In this document: positions 17,489 through 30,197 of the stretch, piece after piece
Position numbering within the stretch: position 1 is the first letter of the stretch
Layout of the letters: the number at the start of each line of letters is the position of its first letter
Assembly (NCBI RefSeq): GCF_000717745.1
Contig: NZ_JOBH01000018.1
Span: forward strand, 1-64,000
Reading direction: 5' to 3'
Origin: Streptomyces violens
GTDB taxonomy: Bacteria; Actinomycetota; Actinomycetes; Streptomycetales; Streptomycetaceae
Length of the DNA stretch: 64,000 nucleotides
Position numbers and translations under genes: made by a program
The notes under the pieces: model-generated
Database searches by the model: none
What the model was told of the DNA's origin: nothing
Seen by the model: only the letters and a program-made list of their open reading frames with translations

Positions 17489-18145
17489 TTACCAGCCGCG
17501 CTCGCGCCACTCCGCGAGGTGCGGGCGCTCGGCGCCGAGCGTGGTGTCCGCGCCGTGGCCCGGGTACACCCAGGTCTCGTCCGGCAGCTGCCCGAAGAGC
17601 TTGTTCTCGACGTCGTCGATCAGGCTGGCGAAGTCCTTCGCGTTGCCGCGGGTATTGCCGACCCCGCCGGGGAAGAGGCAGTCGCCCGTGAAGAGGTGCG
17701 GGTGGCCGTGCGGGTCGTCGTAGACCAGGGCGATGCTGCCGGGGGTGTGGCCGACCAGGTGGCGGGCGGTGAGCGTGACCCGTCCGACGCTGATGGTGTC
17801 GCCGTCCTCCACCAGGGCGTCCGTCGGTACGGGAATGCCCTCGGCGTCGTAGCGGCCGGCGAAGGTCCGTGCGCCGGTCCGCTCGACGACCTCGCCGAGC
17901 GCTCCCCAGTGGTCCTGGTGCTGGTGCGTGGTGACGACCGAGGTGATGCCGCTCTCGCCGATCAGCCCGAGGAGCGTGTCCGGCTCCGCGGCGGCGTCGA
18001 TCAGCACCTGCGTATCGGTCGCGCGGCAGCGCAGCAGGTAGGCGTTGTTGTTCATCGGACCGACCGCGACCTTGGAGATCATCAGATCGGTCAGCTCGTG
18101 TACGTCGGCCGGTCCGCCGACCTTGACTGCTCCGGTGTACGCCAT
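17489..18145 (-). CDS. MBL-fold metallo-hydrolase
   Basis: This 218-residue metallo-beta-lactamase-fold enzyme has the metal motif THQHQDH at about residues 73-79, followed by GHTPGSIAL near 133 (third His) and FTGDCLF near 152 (bridging Asp). The arrangement and length resemble glyoxalase II-like hydrolases, and hydroxyacylglutathione or mycothiol thioester hydrolysis is possible, but the substrate cannot be read from sequence. The canonical THxHxDH is present. The next gene on the same strand, 72 bases upstream, encodes a mycothiol-dependent isomerase-type protein, which weakly favours a thiol-ester detoxification role. Confidence 0.85.
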   Translation of the reverse strand: MAYTGAVKVGGPADVHELTDLMISKVAVGPMNNNAYLLRCRATDTQVLIDAAAEPDTLLGLIGESGITSVVTTHQHQDHWGALGEVVERTGARTFAGRYDAEGIPVPTDALVEDGDTISVGRVTLTARHLVGHTPGSIALVYDDPHGHPHLFTGDCLFPGGVGNTRGNAKDFASLIDDVENKLFGQLPDETWVYPGHGADTTLGAERPHLAEWRERGW

Positions 18146-18217
18146 GCCCGCAGCCTACTGGCCGGGGTCCTGGAAGCAGCACGTCCGGGGCCTGTCGCGG
18201 CACCGGCCGACGCCCGG

Positions 18218-18946
18218 TCAGCGGTCCGGCAGCTCGGGCAGGGCGGCGCCGTCGGAGGTGGTGAGGCCGGCGCCCTTGGAGCGGCCGGTGAGCCAGCCGA
18301 CGAGCGCGGCCGGGGAACCGCTGACGGTGAGCGGGGTGCCGTCGGCGCGGCCCGTCCGCCAGCTCCGCCCGTCATCGGTGCACAGCTCCAGTGCGGCGAC
18401 GTCCGGGTGTCCCTTCAGCCGCTGCTCCGCGAGGAAGGCCAGCTCGGCGTCCACGTACTCCGTCGCCAGATGCTCGACCGTGTAGCCGACGCCGAGGTCC
18501 ACGTGGTGCAGCTCGACCTCGGCGAGCCGGCGGAAGGGCAGCCGGCCGGCCCGCTCGACGACGCCGTTGCGCATCTCCACCTCGTACGACAGGCGCTCGG
18601 GCCCCAGGGCCGAGCAGGCCGTCTCCCAGCGCTCGGCGCTGGACCGCAGGTCTTCCAGGTGGGCGGCCAGCGGTCGGTCGGCGTCCCGCTCGATGTCGGC
18701 GTCGCGGGCCGCGGGCGTGGCGTACATGGGCGTGCGGATGCCCGTACGCGCCCACGCGAAGAGGTTGGCGAGCGCGTCGGCGTTACGGGCGAGGTGGGCG
18801 AGCACATGGCCGCGGGACCAGCCGGGCAGCAGGGACGGCTCCCCCACGGCCTCGTCGTCGAGCTTGGCCACGGAGACCAGCAGACGGTCGGTGGCGGCGT
18901 GGACGGCTGCCGCGTCGTACGCGAATTCCTGTGCGGTGTCGGTCAT
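18218..18946 (-). CDS. Maleylpyruvate isomerase family mycothiol-dependent protein
   Basis: This 242-residue protein has the DinB/MDMPI four-helix-bundle N-terminal domain (about residues 10-160). PSLLPGWSRGHVLAHLARNADAL carries the conserved GWxxxHVxxHL metal-binding histidine region, and HHVDLG is near 155. An MDMPI C-terminal domain follows (about 170-240). Members use mycothiol, the actinobacterial low-molecular-weight thiol, as cofactor in isomerisation or thiol transfer. The actual substrate here is unknown, and nearby genes do not suggest a gentisate pathway. It lies upstream of the MBL hydrolase gene on the same strand, and co-transcription is possible. Confidence 0.85.
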   Translation of the reverse strand: MTDTAQEFAYDAAAVHAATDRLLVSVAKLDDEAVGEPSLLPGWSRGHVLAHLARNADALANLFAWARTGIRTPMYATPAARDADIERDADRPLAAHLEDLRSSAERWETACSALGPERLSYEVEMRNGVVERAGRLPFRRLAEVELHHVDLGVGYTVEHLATEYVDAELAFLAEQRLKGHPDVAALELCTDDGRSWRTGRADGTPLTVSGSPAALVGWLTGRSKGAGLTTSDGAALPELPDR

Positions 18947-19511
18947 GGTCCGAAGCTAGCGCCACCGCCGTCACCGCGGGAGTCGGCGCACGTCGCCAGC
19001 CGGGAGCGCGCGAGGGTCGGGGCACGCGGCGGGGGAAGGGCCGGGCAGGTTCCGGTGTTGCAGAAGGGGTGCGGCAGGCCGCGCGTACGAGATGTCCGTG
19101 GCGGGGCGCTCGCTGGACCTCGGGCGCATACGTGCAGGTCAGTGGTGCTGTGGTCGGTTCGGGAACCGGCGTTGTCAGACCCCGGCGTTACGGTGAAGGG
19201 CGCGGTGGGATCCGGCGTCCGGCGCCGTCGTGAGCAGGCGTTCGGCGCGGCGTGTCCAGGCGTCCGGTTCCGCTGTGCAGCAAGCCGCTCCGCGGTCGTG
19301 CGCCGGGTCACCGGCGCCTTCGCGTCAGCGGAACGCCGTCCGGCCACACCTTTGGGTGAACCCGGTCGGCGAAGACCATAAATCGAATGCACGTGCTATA
19401 GGCTCGTGTGTGGCATCGAAACGACATCGACAGACATTGCCGCGGCGGCCCCCATACCCTGGGGCGGGGGTGCGCGGCACCCCGCTCCTCTCACGAAAGG
19501 TGCCGACCGGC
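18947..19511. other. Divergent region upstream of uvrA
   Basis: About 565 bases. It holds a 14-base palindrome CGGTTCGGGAACCG (19155-19168) immediately before the uvrA damage-type promoter (19172-19194). From there a leader of about 300 bases runs to the uvrA start. The frame of uvrA is open through most of this leader, but the extra residues do not resemble UvrA. I see no RNA family and no convincing small gene. Confidence 0.5.
19172..19194 (+). promoter_or_regulatory. Variant RecA-NDp/PafBC-type promoter of uvrA
   Basis: TTGTCAGAC, eight bases (CCCGGCGT), then TACGGT. It differs from the consensus only in the last two positions of the -35 element and keeps the exact eight-base spacing. Unlike the uvrB and uvrC promoters it lies about 310 bases before the start codon. 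Confidence 0.65.
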
Positions 19512-23599
<4,088 letters not shown>

Positions 23600-23705
23600 T
23601 CAGCAGGCCCGAACCCAGGCCCGGCGCCTATCCAGGCTGGGCCTCAGACCCAGGCACGGCCCCAGACCCAACCGCGCCCCGGTCCCAGCCCCAGCCTCGC
23701 CCAGG

Positions 23706-24683
23706 TCAGGCCAGGTCCGACGCGTACGGAGGTTCCGCGCCCGCGCGGGAGCAGGTGAGCGCGGCGGCGCGGGCGGCGAAGCCGAGGATGTCCCGCCAGG
23801 CGTCCGCGTCCAGTCGGGCCAGCGCGGCAGGGGAGAGCGCGTGGTGTGCGTCCAGGCGGTGCAGCAGCGCCGCGTTGACCGTGTCGCCTGCGCCGATCGT
23901 GTCCACGACGTCGACGCGTACGCCCGGTACGGCCACCTCGCCGGCCGGCGTCATGGCGGTCAGGCCGTCGCCGCCCCGGGTGAGCACCACGGCCGCCGGG
24001 CCCGCGGCCAGCCACTCCTTCACCGCTCCGGCCACCGCGTCGGCGGCGGCCGCCTCCGGCAGGTCCTCCGCGCCGGCCAGCCACCGGGCGTCCTCCTCCG
24101 AGAGCTTCAGCAGGGCGGTGTGCGGGAGCCAGGAGCGGAAGCGGGCGCGGTAGGCGTCCGGGTCGGCGATCAGGCCGGCGCGGATGTTCGGGTCCAGCGC
24201 GGTGAAGACGCCGCGGGCCGCCTCGCGCCGCATCAGCGCTTCGTACGCGCTCGCGCCCGGTTCCAGTACCAGCGAGCAGGTGCCCAGGGAGAGGGCGCGC
24301 ACGCCGTCGGGGAGGGCGGGCGGCAGGGTGAAGAGGCGGTCGGCGGTGCCCTCGACGTAGAAGCCGTAGCCGGCCGAGCCGTCCGGGCTGATGTCGGCGA
24401 GCGCGAGCGTGGTGGGCTCGGCGCCCCGCTGGACCAGCGAGGTGTCCACGCCGGCCGCCCGCAGGCCGGCCAGCAGCGAAACGCCGAAGGCGTCCGTCGA
24501 GACCCGCGAGCAGAAGGCGGCGGGGGAGCCGAGCCGGCCCAGCGCGACCGCGGTGTTGTACGGGCCCCCGCCCCGCTGCGGCGACAGCGCGGGCAGCGCG
24601 GCGCCGTCCGCGGGCGCGCGCCCGCCGTCCGCTGTGTTCGCGGGGACGAGGTCGATGAGGGCTTCGCCGGCGACGACGATCAC
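23706..24683 (-). CDS. PfkB-family carbohydrate kinase (probable fructokinase)
   Basis: This 325-residue ribokinase-fold sugar kinase has the N-terminal substrate motif GGGPYNTAVALGRLG near residues 38-52 and the C-terminal ATP/catalytic motif DTIGAGDTVNAALL near 261-274, in which GAGD supplies the catalytic Asp. The start is GTG 24683 after AAGGAC; upstream codons in frame lack similarity. It lies 114 bases downstream of a lacI-type regulator on the same strand. A polyol/sugar dehydrogenase and a sugar porter are divergently transcribed. From this context I infer phosphorylation of fructose or a related ketose produced by the dehydrogenase. The exact sugar is not certain. Confidence 0.82.
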   Translation of the reverse strand: MIVVAGEALIDLVPANTADGGRAPADGAALPALSPQRGGGPYNTAVALGRLGSPAAFCSRVSTDAFGVSLLAGLRAAGVDTSLVQRGAEPTTLALADISPDGSAGYGFYVEGTADRLFTLPPALPDGVRALSLGTCSLVLEPGASAYEALMRREAARGVFTALDPNIRAGLIADPDAYRARFRSWLPHTALLKLSEEDARWLAGAEDLPEAAAADAVAGAVKEWLAAGPAAVVLTRGGDGLTAMTPAGEVAVPGVRVDVVDTIGAGDTVNAALLHRLDAHHALSPAALARLDADAWRDILGFAARAAALTCSRAGAEPPYASDLA

Positions 24684-24797
24684 GAGGGGGTCCTTTCCGG
24701 GGCCGGTCCGGGGCAGTACGGGTGTGTCATGCGGCGCCACCGCACGACGGCGGGGCGGACAACGGGTCAGGTGACAGGGAACGCAGTCATCGCGCAC

Positions 24798-25814
24798 TCA
24801 CGCCCCATCTCCCTCACCCTCCCCGCACCCGCAAGACGTCCGATGCACGAACTTGCACGGCAGGCGGATGGTGCGCGGTGGCCGGGCCGGGTCGTCCAGG
24901 CGGTCCAGGAGGAGCTGGACCGCTGCCGCGCCGATCTCCCGGCTGGGCTGGGAGATCGCGGTGAGGCGGGGGGAGAAGAGGTCCGCCCAGGAGAAGTCGT
25001 CGAAGCAGGCGAGCGCGATGTCGTGCGGTACGCGCAGGCCCATCTCGCCGAGGGCCTTCAGGGCGCCGATGGTCATGGCGTTGTTGGCGGTGATCACGGC
25101 GGTGGGCGGTTCGGGCGCGGCGAGCAGATGGCGGGTGGCGTCCTCGGCGCCCTCCGCCTCGGAGTTGCCGCCCGCCAGCAGCTCCGGCGCGAACGGCAGC
25201 CCGCGGGACCGCAGCCCTTCGCGGTAGCCGGCGACCCGCTCGGTGGTCGTGCTCAGCCCCGGCAGGCCCGCGATCAGGCCGATCCGGGTGTGCCCGAGGT
25301 CGGCCAGGTGCTCGACGAGCTGCCGTATCGGCGCGGTGCTCTCGGCGCAGACCTGGTCGTGCGCGTCGCCGACGAGGCGGTCGAGGTAGACGGTGGGGAC
25401 CGCGCGCTTGGTGACGTACTCGACGAGCGCGGCGGGTTCGGCGGAGGGCGCGACGATCATGCCGTCCACGCGGCGCTCGTGCAGCAGCTGGACGACCTTG
25501 CGTTCGTGGACCGGGTCGTCGTGCGGGTCGGCGATCAGCAGGCTGTACCCGGCCTCCAGCGCGCCCGCCTCGACGCCCTGCAGGATCTCGGTGAAGTACG
25601 GGTTGCTGATCGCGGAGACCGCGAGGCCGATGGAGCGGGTGCGCGAGGTGACCAGCGAGCGGGCGAGCGTGTTGTGCGTGTAACCCAGCTCGTCGATCGC
25701 GTCCAGGACGGACTTGCGGGTGTCGGGGCGCACGGGGCGGGTCTCGTTCAGGACGTGCGAGACGGTCGCCACGGAAACCCCCGCGCGACGTGCGACATCG
25801 ACCATCGTCGCCAT
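24798..25814 (-). CDS. LacI-family transcriptional regulator
   Basis: This 338-residue repressor has an N-terminal LacI helix-turn-helix (VDVARRAGVSVATVSHVLNE, residues 5-24) with hinge helix YTHNTLARSLVTSRT near 45-60. A periplasmic-binding-protein-like effector domain (about 62-335) follows. It binds operators as a dimer and is released or recruited by a sugar effector. It is divergent from the dehydrogenase/transporter operon, and a 24-base perfect inverted repeat lies between the two starts. That site is the obvious operator for repression of the catabolic operon and for autoregulation. The kinase gene downstream probably shares its transcript. Confidence 0.9.
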   Translation of the reverse strand: MATMVDVARRAGVSVATVSHVLNETRPVRPDTRKSVLDAIDELGYTHNTLARSLVTSRTRSIGLAVSAISNPYFTEILQGVEAGALEAGYSLLIADPHDDPVHERKVVQLLHERRVDGMIVAPSAEPAALVEYVTKRAVPTVYLDRLVGDAHDQVCAESTAPIRQLVEHLADLGHTRIGLIAGLPGLSTTTERVAGYREGLRSRGLPFAPELLAGGNSEAEGAEDATRHLLAAPEPPTAVITANNAMTIGALKALGEMGLRVPHDIALACFDDFSWADLFSPRLTAISQPSREIGAAAVQLLLDRLDDPARPPRTIRLPCKFVHRTSCGCGEGEGDGA

Positions 25815-25896
25815 CCGAAGCCGTCCTCCCGACGTGGCCGACGTGTCCGACGGCGTGCGTGATTGTGGGGAAACCGTAACGCATCAGAAGCGTCGC

Positions 25897-25920
25897 GTAA
25901 ACGCTTGCGTAAGCGTTTAC
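25897..25920. promoter_or_regulatory. LacI-type operator
   Basis: GTAAACGCTT, four bases (GCGT), AAGCGTTTAC: a perfect ten-base inverted repeat in the lacI-adh divergent region. The AAACGCTT/AAGCGTTT half-sites are typical LacI-family recognition sequences. It lies 82 bases before lacI and 124 before adh. Confidence 0.8.
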
Positions 25921-26044
25921 GTCGGGGCTAGCCTCCCGGAAACCGAGCCGCTGCGGGACGCAGGACCGGCGATGCGGCACCGAGTCGCAGCACCCCGAGT
26001 CGCAGCACCAGCATCAGACCAGCACAACGAAGTGGAGGCGCGAT

Positions 26045-27049
26045 ATGCGCGCTGTCGTGGTCACCGAGCCGGGCCGAGCCGCCCCGGCCGACGTGCCGGA
26101 CCCCCGGCCTGAACCCGGCGAGGTCGTCGTCCGCGTCTCCTCGTGCGGCCTGTGCGGGACGGACATGCACATCCTCGGCGGCGAGCTGCCGCCCGTGACG
26201 TACCCGGTGATCCCCGGGCACGAGCTGACGGGCGAGGTGATCGCGGTGGGCGAGGGCGTCGCCGCGCCGGCCGTCGGCGACCGGGTCGCCGTGGACCCCA
26301 ACATGCCGTGCGGCGCCTGTCATTACTGCCGGATCGGCCGCGGCAACCTCTGCGAGGACTACCGCGCGATCGGCGTCACGCAGGCCGGCGGCTTCGCCGA
26401 GCGGGTCGCCGTGCCGGCCCGCTGCTGTTACGTGCTCCCCGACTCCTTCTCCGAGGCCGCCGCCGGGCTGATCGAGCCGCTGTCCTGCGCGGTGCACGGG
26501 CTGAACCGGCTGCCGCGCCGCCCCGGCGAGCACTACCTGATCTACGGTGCGGGCACGATGGGCCTGATGATGGCCGCGCTCGTACGGACCGCGGGCGCCG
26601 CCTCCGTATCGGTGGTGGACCTGAACGAGGAACGGCTGGCGTTCGCCGAGTCGTTCGGCCTGGACGCGGCCGTGACCAGCGCGGACAAGCTCGCGCGGGG
26701 CAAGGGCCCGGGCTTCGAGGTGGTCGTGGACGCGACCGGTGCGGTGCCCGCCATCGAGGACGGGCTGGGGCGCGTCCGCAAGGGCGGTACGTTCCTGCAG
26801 TTCGGCGTGGTGGACCCGTCCCGCAAGGCCGCGTTCTCGCCGTACCTCGTCTACAACAGCGAGATCGACATCATCGGGTCGATGGCCGTGCACAACAGCT
26901 TCCAGCCCGCCATCGACGTCCTCGCCTCGGGGCTCGACCTGGACCCGCTGGTCAGCGACGTCTTCGGCCTGGAGGACTTCGACGAGGCGGTGGCCCGCTT
27001 CAAGGCCGGTACCGGGCGCAAGATCCACCTCGCGCCGGCCAAGGGGTGA
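26045..27049 (+). CDS. Zinc-dependent medium-chain alcohol/polyol dehydrogenase
   Basis: This 334-residue medium-chain dehydrogenase has the catalytic zinc ligand Cys37 (SCGLCGTD) with His59-Glu60 (PGHELTGE), and structural zinc Cys89, Cys92, Cys95 and Cys103. The Rossmann region YGAGTMGLMMA is near 166-176. The pattern is that of sorbitol/xylitol/threonine dehydrogenases using NAD(P)+. It is followed five bases later by a sugar porter, with a fructokinase-type kinase in the divergent unit. I infer oxidation of a sugar alcohol to a ketose such as fructose. L-iditol, sorbitol and arabitol cannot be told apart from sequence alone. Confidence 0.88.
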   Translation: MRAVVVTEPGRAAPADVPDPRPEPGEVVVRVSSCGLCGTDMHILGGELPPVTYPVIPGHELTGEVIAVGEGVAAPAVGDRVAVDPNMPCGACHYCRIGRGNLCEDYRAIGVTQAGGFAERVAVPARCCYVLPDSFSEAAAGLIEPLSCAVHGLNRLPRRPGEHYLIYGAGTMGLMMAALVRTAGAASVSVVDLNEERLAFAESFGLDAAVTSADKLARGKGPGFEVVVDATGAVPAIEDGLGRVRKGGTFLQFGVVDPSRKAAFSPYLVYNSEIDIIGSMAVHNSFQPAIDVLASGLDLDPLVSDVFGLEDFDEAVARFKAGTGRKIHLAPAKG

Positions 27050-27054
27050 CGCAG

Positions 27055-28497
27055 ATGGCAACCAGCACGCCACCCCGTACGGCGGCACCTCGCCTCAAGA
27101 ACGCGCTGATCTGGGTCTTCGGCGCCCTCGGCGGCATCCTGTGGGGCTACGACACCGGCGTCATATCCGGCGCGCTGCTCTACATCAAGCGGGACCTCCC
27201 GATGAGCCCGCTGCTGGAGGGCATGGTCGTCTCCGGGCTGCTGGTCGGCGCGATGCTCGGCGCCGGCCTCTCCGGGCGGCTGTCGGACTCCTGGGGCCGC
27301 CGCCGGCTGATCCTCGCCGCCTCCGGGGTCTTCATCCTCGGCACGCTCGGCGCGGCGTTCGCGACGCACGTCTGGGTGCTGATCGTCTTCCGCTTCGTCC
27401 TCGGCATCGGCGTCGGCATCGCGTCCGTCGTCGTCCCGCTGTACCTGACGGAGCTGGCGCCCAAGCATGTGCGCGGCGGGCTGGCCTCGCTGATGCAGCT
27501 GCTGGTCACGGTCGGCATCTTCCTCGCGTACGTCACCGACTACCTGCTCCACGACTCCGGCGCCTGGCGCTGGATGATCGGGCTCGGCGTCGTACCGGCC
27601 GCGGTACTGGCGGTCGGCATCATCACGCAGCCGGAGAGCCCGCGCTGGCTGGTCGGCAAGGGACGCGGCGACGAGGCGCGGCGGGTGCTGTTCCAGCTGC
27701 GCGGGGAGGGCGAGGCGGCCCGGGCCGAACTCGCCGAGATCGAGGAGACCGTACGGACCGAGCGCGAGCAGACCGAGAGCCTGACGTTCCGGCATCTGCT
27801 GTCGCCGAAGCTGCGGCCGGTCTTCGTGGTCGGGATGCTGCTGGTGTTCTTCCAGAACTTCGTCGGCATCAACACGATCATCTATTACGCGCCCCGGCTG
27901 CTGACCAACGTCGGCTTCGGGGACAGCGGCGCGATCATCGCCACCATGGGGGTCGGCGCGCTGAACATGCTGATGACGCTGCCCGCCATGCGGCTGATCG
28001 ACCGCAAGGGGCGCAAGCCGCTGCTCCTGTGGGGTGCGCTGGGCATGTGCGTGGCGATGGTGGTGCTGGCCGTCACCAACCTCTCGGGGCTGGGTTACGG
28101 GGCGCTGCTGTCCACGCTGACGCTCCTCGGGATCGGGCTGTACATCGCGTCGTTCGCCGTCTCCTGGGGGCCGGTGCAGTGGGTGATGCTGCCCGAGCTG
28201 TTCCCGATGCGGCTGCGGGCCGCGGCGGTCAGCCTGTGCGTGATCTTCAACTGGCTGTTCAACATGGCGGTCGCGCTGGTGTTCCCCTCGCTCCTGGACA
28301 CCTTCGGGGCGGGCGCCAACTTCCTCTTCTTTGCGGTGATGACCTTCCTCGCCTTCGTGTTCGTGCGGAAGCTGCTCCCGGAGACGAAGGGGCGCAGCCT
28401 GGAGGAGATCGAACAGGACCTGCTCCGGAGTACCGCGGACCCGGCCGGGGGCGCGGATTCCGTCCCGGTATCGTCGGGAAGCAGCGCCACCCCCTGA
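27055..28497 (+). CDS. MFS sugar porter
   Basis: This 480-residue, 12-segment major facilitator of the sugar porter subfamily shows GYDTGVISGALL in TM1, the loop motif GRLSDSWGRRR near residue 78, RFVLGIGVGIASVVVPLYLTE near 122, PESPRWL at the central loop, and PETKGRSLEE at the C-terminal end. These are the family signatures. Such proteins import sugars or polyols by proton symport. It starts five bases after the dehydrogenase stop, so it belongs to the same operon and presumably brings in the dehydrogenase substrate. Control by the LacI-type operator upstream is inferred. Confidence 0.93.
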   Translation: MATSTPPRTAAPRLKNALIWVFGALGGILWGYDTGVISGALLYIKRDLPMSPLLEGMVVSGLLVGAMLGAGLSGRLSDSWGRRRLILAASGVFILGTLGAAFATHVWVLIVFRFVLGIGVGIASVVVPLYLTELAPKHVRGGLASLMQLLVTVGIFLAYVTDYLLHDSGAWRWMIGLGVVPAAVLAVGIITQPESPRWLVGKGRGDEARRVLFQLRGEGEAARAELAEIEETVRTEREQTESLTFRHLLSPKLRPVFVVGMLLVFFQNFVGINTIIYYAPRLLTNVGFGDSGAIIATMGVGALNMLMTLPAMRLIDRKGRKPLLLWGALGMCVAMVVLAVTNLSGLGYGALLSTLTLLGIGLYIASFAVSWGPVQWVMLPELFPMRLRAAAVSLCVIFNWLFNMAVALVFPSLLDTFGAGANFLFFAVMTFLAFVFVRKLLPETKGRSLEEIEQDLLRSTADPAGGADSVPVSSGSSATP

Positions 28498-28555
28498 GAG
28501 CCCGCGCCGCGTCCGGGGGAGCCACCCCAGCCCCGCCCCCCGGAACGCAGGAGTC

Positions 28556-28981
28556 ATGACCATGAGCGAGCCCCTCCACCGCCGTACCGTGCTGCGAGGG
28601 GCCGCGCTCGCGGGGATCGCCTGCGTCGGCGCCGCCGCGTGCTCCACGGGCGGCTCGGGGTCGGGCTCGGTCCCGAAGGCGCCCACCCAGGAGACCGAGC
28701 TGGGTGCGGCCGACGCGATACCGGTGGGCGGCGCCAAGTTCTATCCCGAGGAGAAGCTGGTTGTCTCGCAGCCGGCCAAGGGCGAGTTCAAGTGCTTCAG
28801 CTCGGTGTGCACGCACGCGGGCGCGATCCTGAACAAGCTCGACAAGGAAGTGGCGACCTGCCCGCTGCACGGGAGCCGGTTCGACGTGGCCACGGGGAAG
28901 CCTGTGCAGGGCCCGGCGACCACGCCGCTGGAGGAGATCCCGGTCAAGGTCAAGGGCGGCAAGCTGATCGCGGGCGGCTGA
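28556..28981 (+). CDS. Rieske [2Fe-2S] lipoprotein, Tat-exported
   Basis: This 141-residue protein has a twin-arginine start (HRRTVLRG, residues 8-15), a hydrophobic stretch and a lipobox ending GAAAC (Cys29), indicating Tat export of a folded, lipid-anchored protein. The Rieske motif is complete: Cys85-Thr-His87 and Cys102-x2-His105 in the patterns CTHAG and CPLHG. A Ser/Gly linker (30-40) follows the lipid anchor. It would carry electrons at the outer face of the membrane, but no partner oxidoreductase is adjacent. Alternative start: the second ATG two codons in. Confidence 0.9.
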   Translation: MTMSEPLHRRTVLRGAALAGIACVGAAACSTGGSGSGSVPKAPTQETELGAADAIPVGGAKFYPEEKLVVSQPAKGEFKCFSSVCTHAGAILNKLDKEVATCPLHGSRFDVATGKPVQGPATTPLEEIPVKVKGGKLIAGG

Positions 28982-29020
28982 GCCGTCCTCGGGGGCGCCC
29001 TTCCGCGCGCCCCGAAGGGC

Positions 29021-29965
29021 TCACCCCCAGTCCCACTCGATCCCGAGCAGCCCCGGCCGTACGGACTGGTCCACCAGGTGGACGGCGCGGTGCTGCCCGC
29101 TCAGCGTCAGCTCCTGGCGGGCGGTGCGCGGCGCGCTCGTCGACGCCTGGGCGAAGCGGCCGCAGCGCACCGGGAGCGCCGCCTCATCGAAGCGCACCTG
29201 GAGGACGTACTGCCCGCCGGGAAACGGAAAGCCGCGGAAGTACTCGGTGGACTCGCCCGCGGTGCCGTCGCGGAACCCGTAGGAGAAGACGTACGTGTCG
29301 CCGGCCCGCAGCCGGGTGTCGAAGAGCAGTTCGGCGACCACGAGCGGCGCTTCGGGGACGTGCCGCACCCGGCCCAGCCGGCAGTTCTCCGTCGCCCTGA
29401 CCGTCATCCGCGCCGGGTCGGCGCCCTCGTCGCCGCAGTGGATGGCGAGGTACCGGTCGACGCCGTCCCGGTGCGCGCGCACCACCTGCTGCGACTCGCG
29501 GTCCAGCAGTTCGCGCCGCGCCCCTATGAGGACCCGCTCGGACTGCCCCACGGTGTGCAGCCCGCCGTCCGTGGGGGCGCCCAGGTCGGCGAGGAGTTTC
29601 CGTACGACGTCGGAGTCCTCGGTGAGGGTGCGGTACGACCGGCCCGTGGGGCGCTCGATGTCCGGGTACACCGGGGTCTGCGACTCCAGCAGCCTGGTGA
29701 GCGCGCCGGCGGGCAGCTCCAGTACCTCTTCCAGTGCGGTCACCGCGCGCAGCGACTCGGGGCGCTGCGGGCGACGGGCGCCCTGCTGCCAGTAACTGAG
29801 GCTGGTGACGCCGACCTTGATGCCGCGCTGCGCGAGCTTGTACTGCACGCGGTGCAGGGCGAGGCCGCGTTCGGCCAGCGCGGCGCGCAGCGCCAGGTGG
29901 AACGGGCCGGTGCGCAGCACCTGCGCCAGCCCGGCCGATGCGGCGGTGTCCTGTGTCATTGCCAA
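29021..29965 (-). CDS. Helix-turn-helix transcriptional regulator
   Basis: This 314-residue protein has an N-terminal helix-turn-helix region at about residues 20-80 (ALRAALAERGLALHRVQYKLAQRG then SLSYWQQGARRPQRPESL), resembling the XRE-like fold. The C-terminal 220 residues are of unknown type, with YVFSYGFRDG and FPGGQYVLQVRF beta-rich elements. It is divergent from a secreted papain-like protease. Several GTTCAC elements lie in the shared upstream region, so I infer it regulates itself and that pair. The signal is unknown. ATG codons at residues 1 and 3 are both possible starts. Confidence 0.7.
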   Translation of the reverse strand: MAMTQDTAASAGLAQVLRTGPFHLALRAALAERGLALHRVQYKLAQRGIKVGVTSLSYWQQGARRPQRPESLRAVTALEEVLELPAGALTRLLESQTPVYPDIERPTGRSYRTLTEDSDVVRKLLADLGAPTDGGLHTVGQSERVLIGARRELLDRESQQVVRAHRDGVDRYLAIHCGDEGADPARMTVRATENCRLGRVRHVPEAPLVVAELLFDTRLRAGDTYVFSYGFRDGTAGESTEYFRGFPFPGGQYVLQVRFDEAALPVRCGRFAQASTSAPRTARQELTLSGQHRAVHLVDQSVRPGLLGIEWDWG

Positions 29966-29981
29966 CCCTCCGGTGCGCGGG

Positions 29982-30060
29982 GTGAACGTTCACAACCGGA
30001 GTTCACAGATCCCGCCGGCGCTGTCCGTTCCTCGCAGATCGCCGGGCAGGGGACGTTCAC
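29982..30060. promoter_or_regulatory. GTTCAC operator cluster between regulator and protease
   Basis: A perfect 12-base palindrome GTGAACGTTCAC lies at 29982-29993, with further GTTCAC elements at 30001-30006 and 30055-30060. They lie directly upstream of the regulator start and about 140-215 bases upstream of the protease start. This is a probable binding region for the divergent helix-turn-helix protein. Confidence 0.55.
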
Positions 30061-30197
30061 ATCAGGGCCCGTCCGTCCACACCCCTGCGTCACCCCGCAT
30101 TGAAGCGTGTTGACCTGCCCCGGACAACACCCGATGCTCCTCAGCATCATCCGGATGCGTTCCTCTCCCTCTTCCCACCCCCCTCGGGAGGACCGCC

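Noticed and set aside
19155..19168. CGGTTCGGGAACCG as a LexA/SOS box for uvrA
   Set aside because: The actinobacterial SOS box is GAAC-N4-GTTC; here the half-sites are inverted (GTTC then GAAC). The neighbouring RecA-NDp element explains regulation better.
23600..23705. CCCAG/CCAGG-rich stretch as a repeat array
   Set aside because: The units are irregular in sequence and spacing; it is low-complexity DNA between convergent genes.
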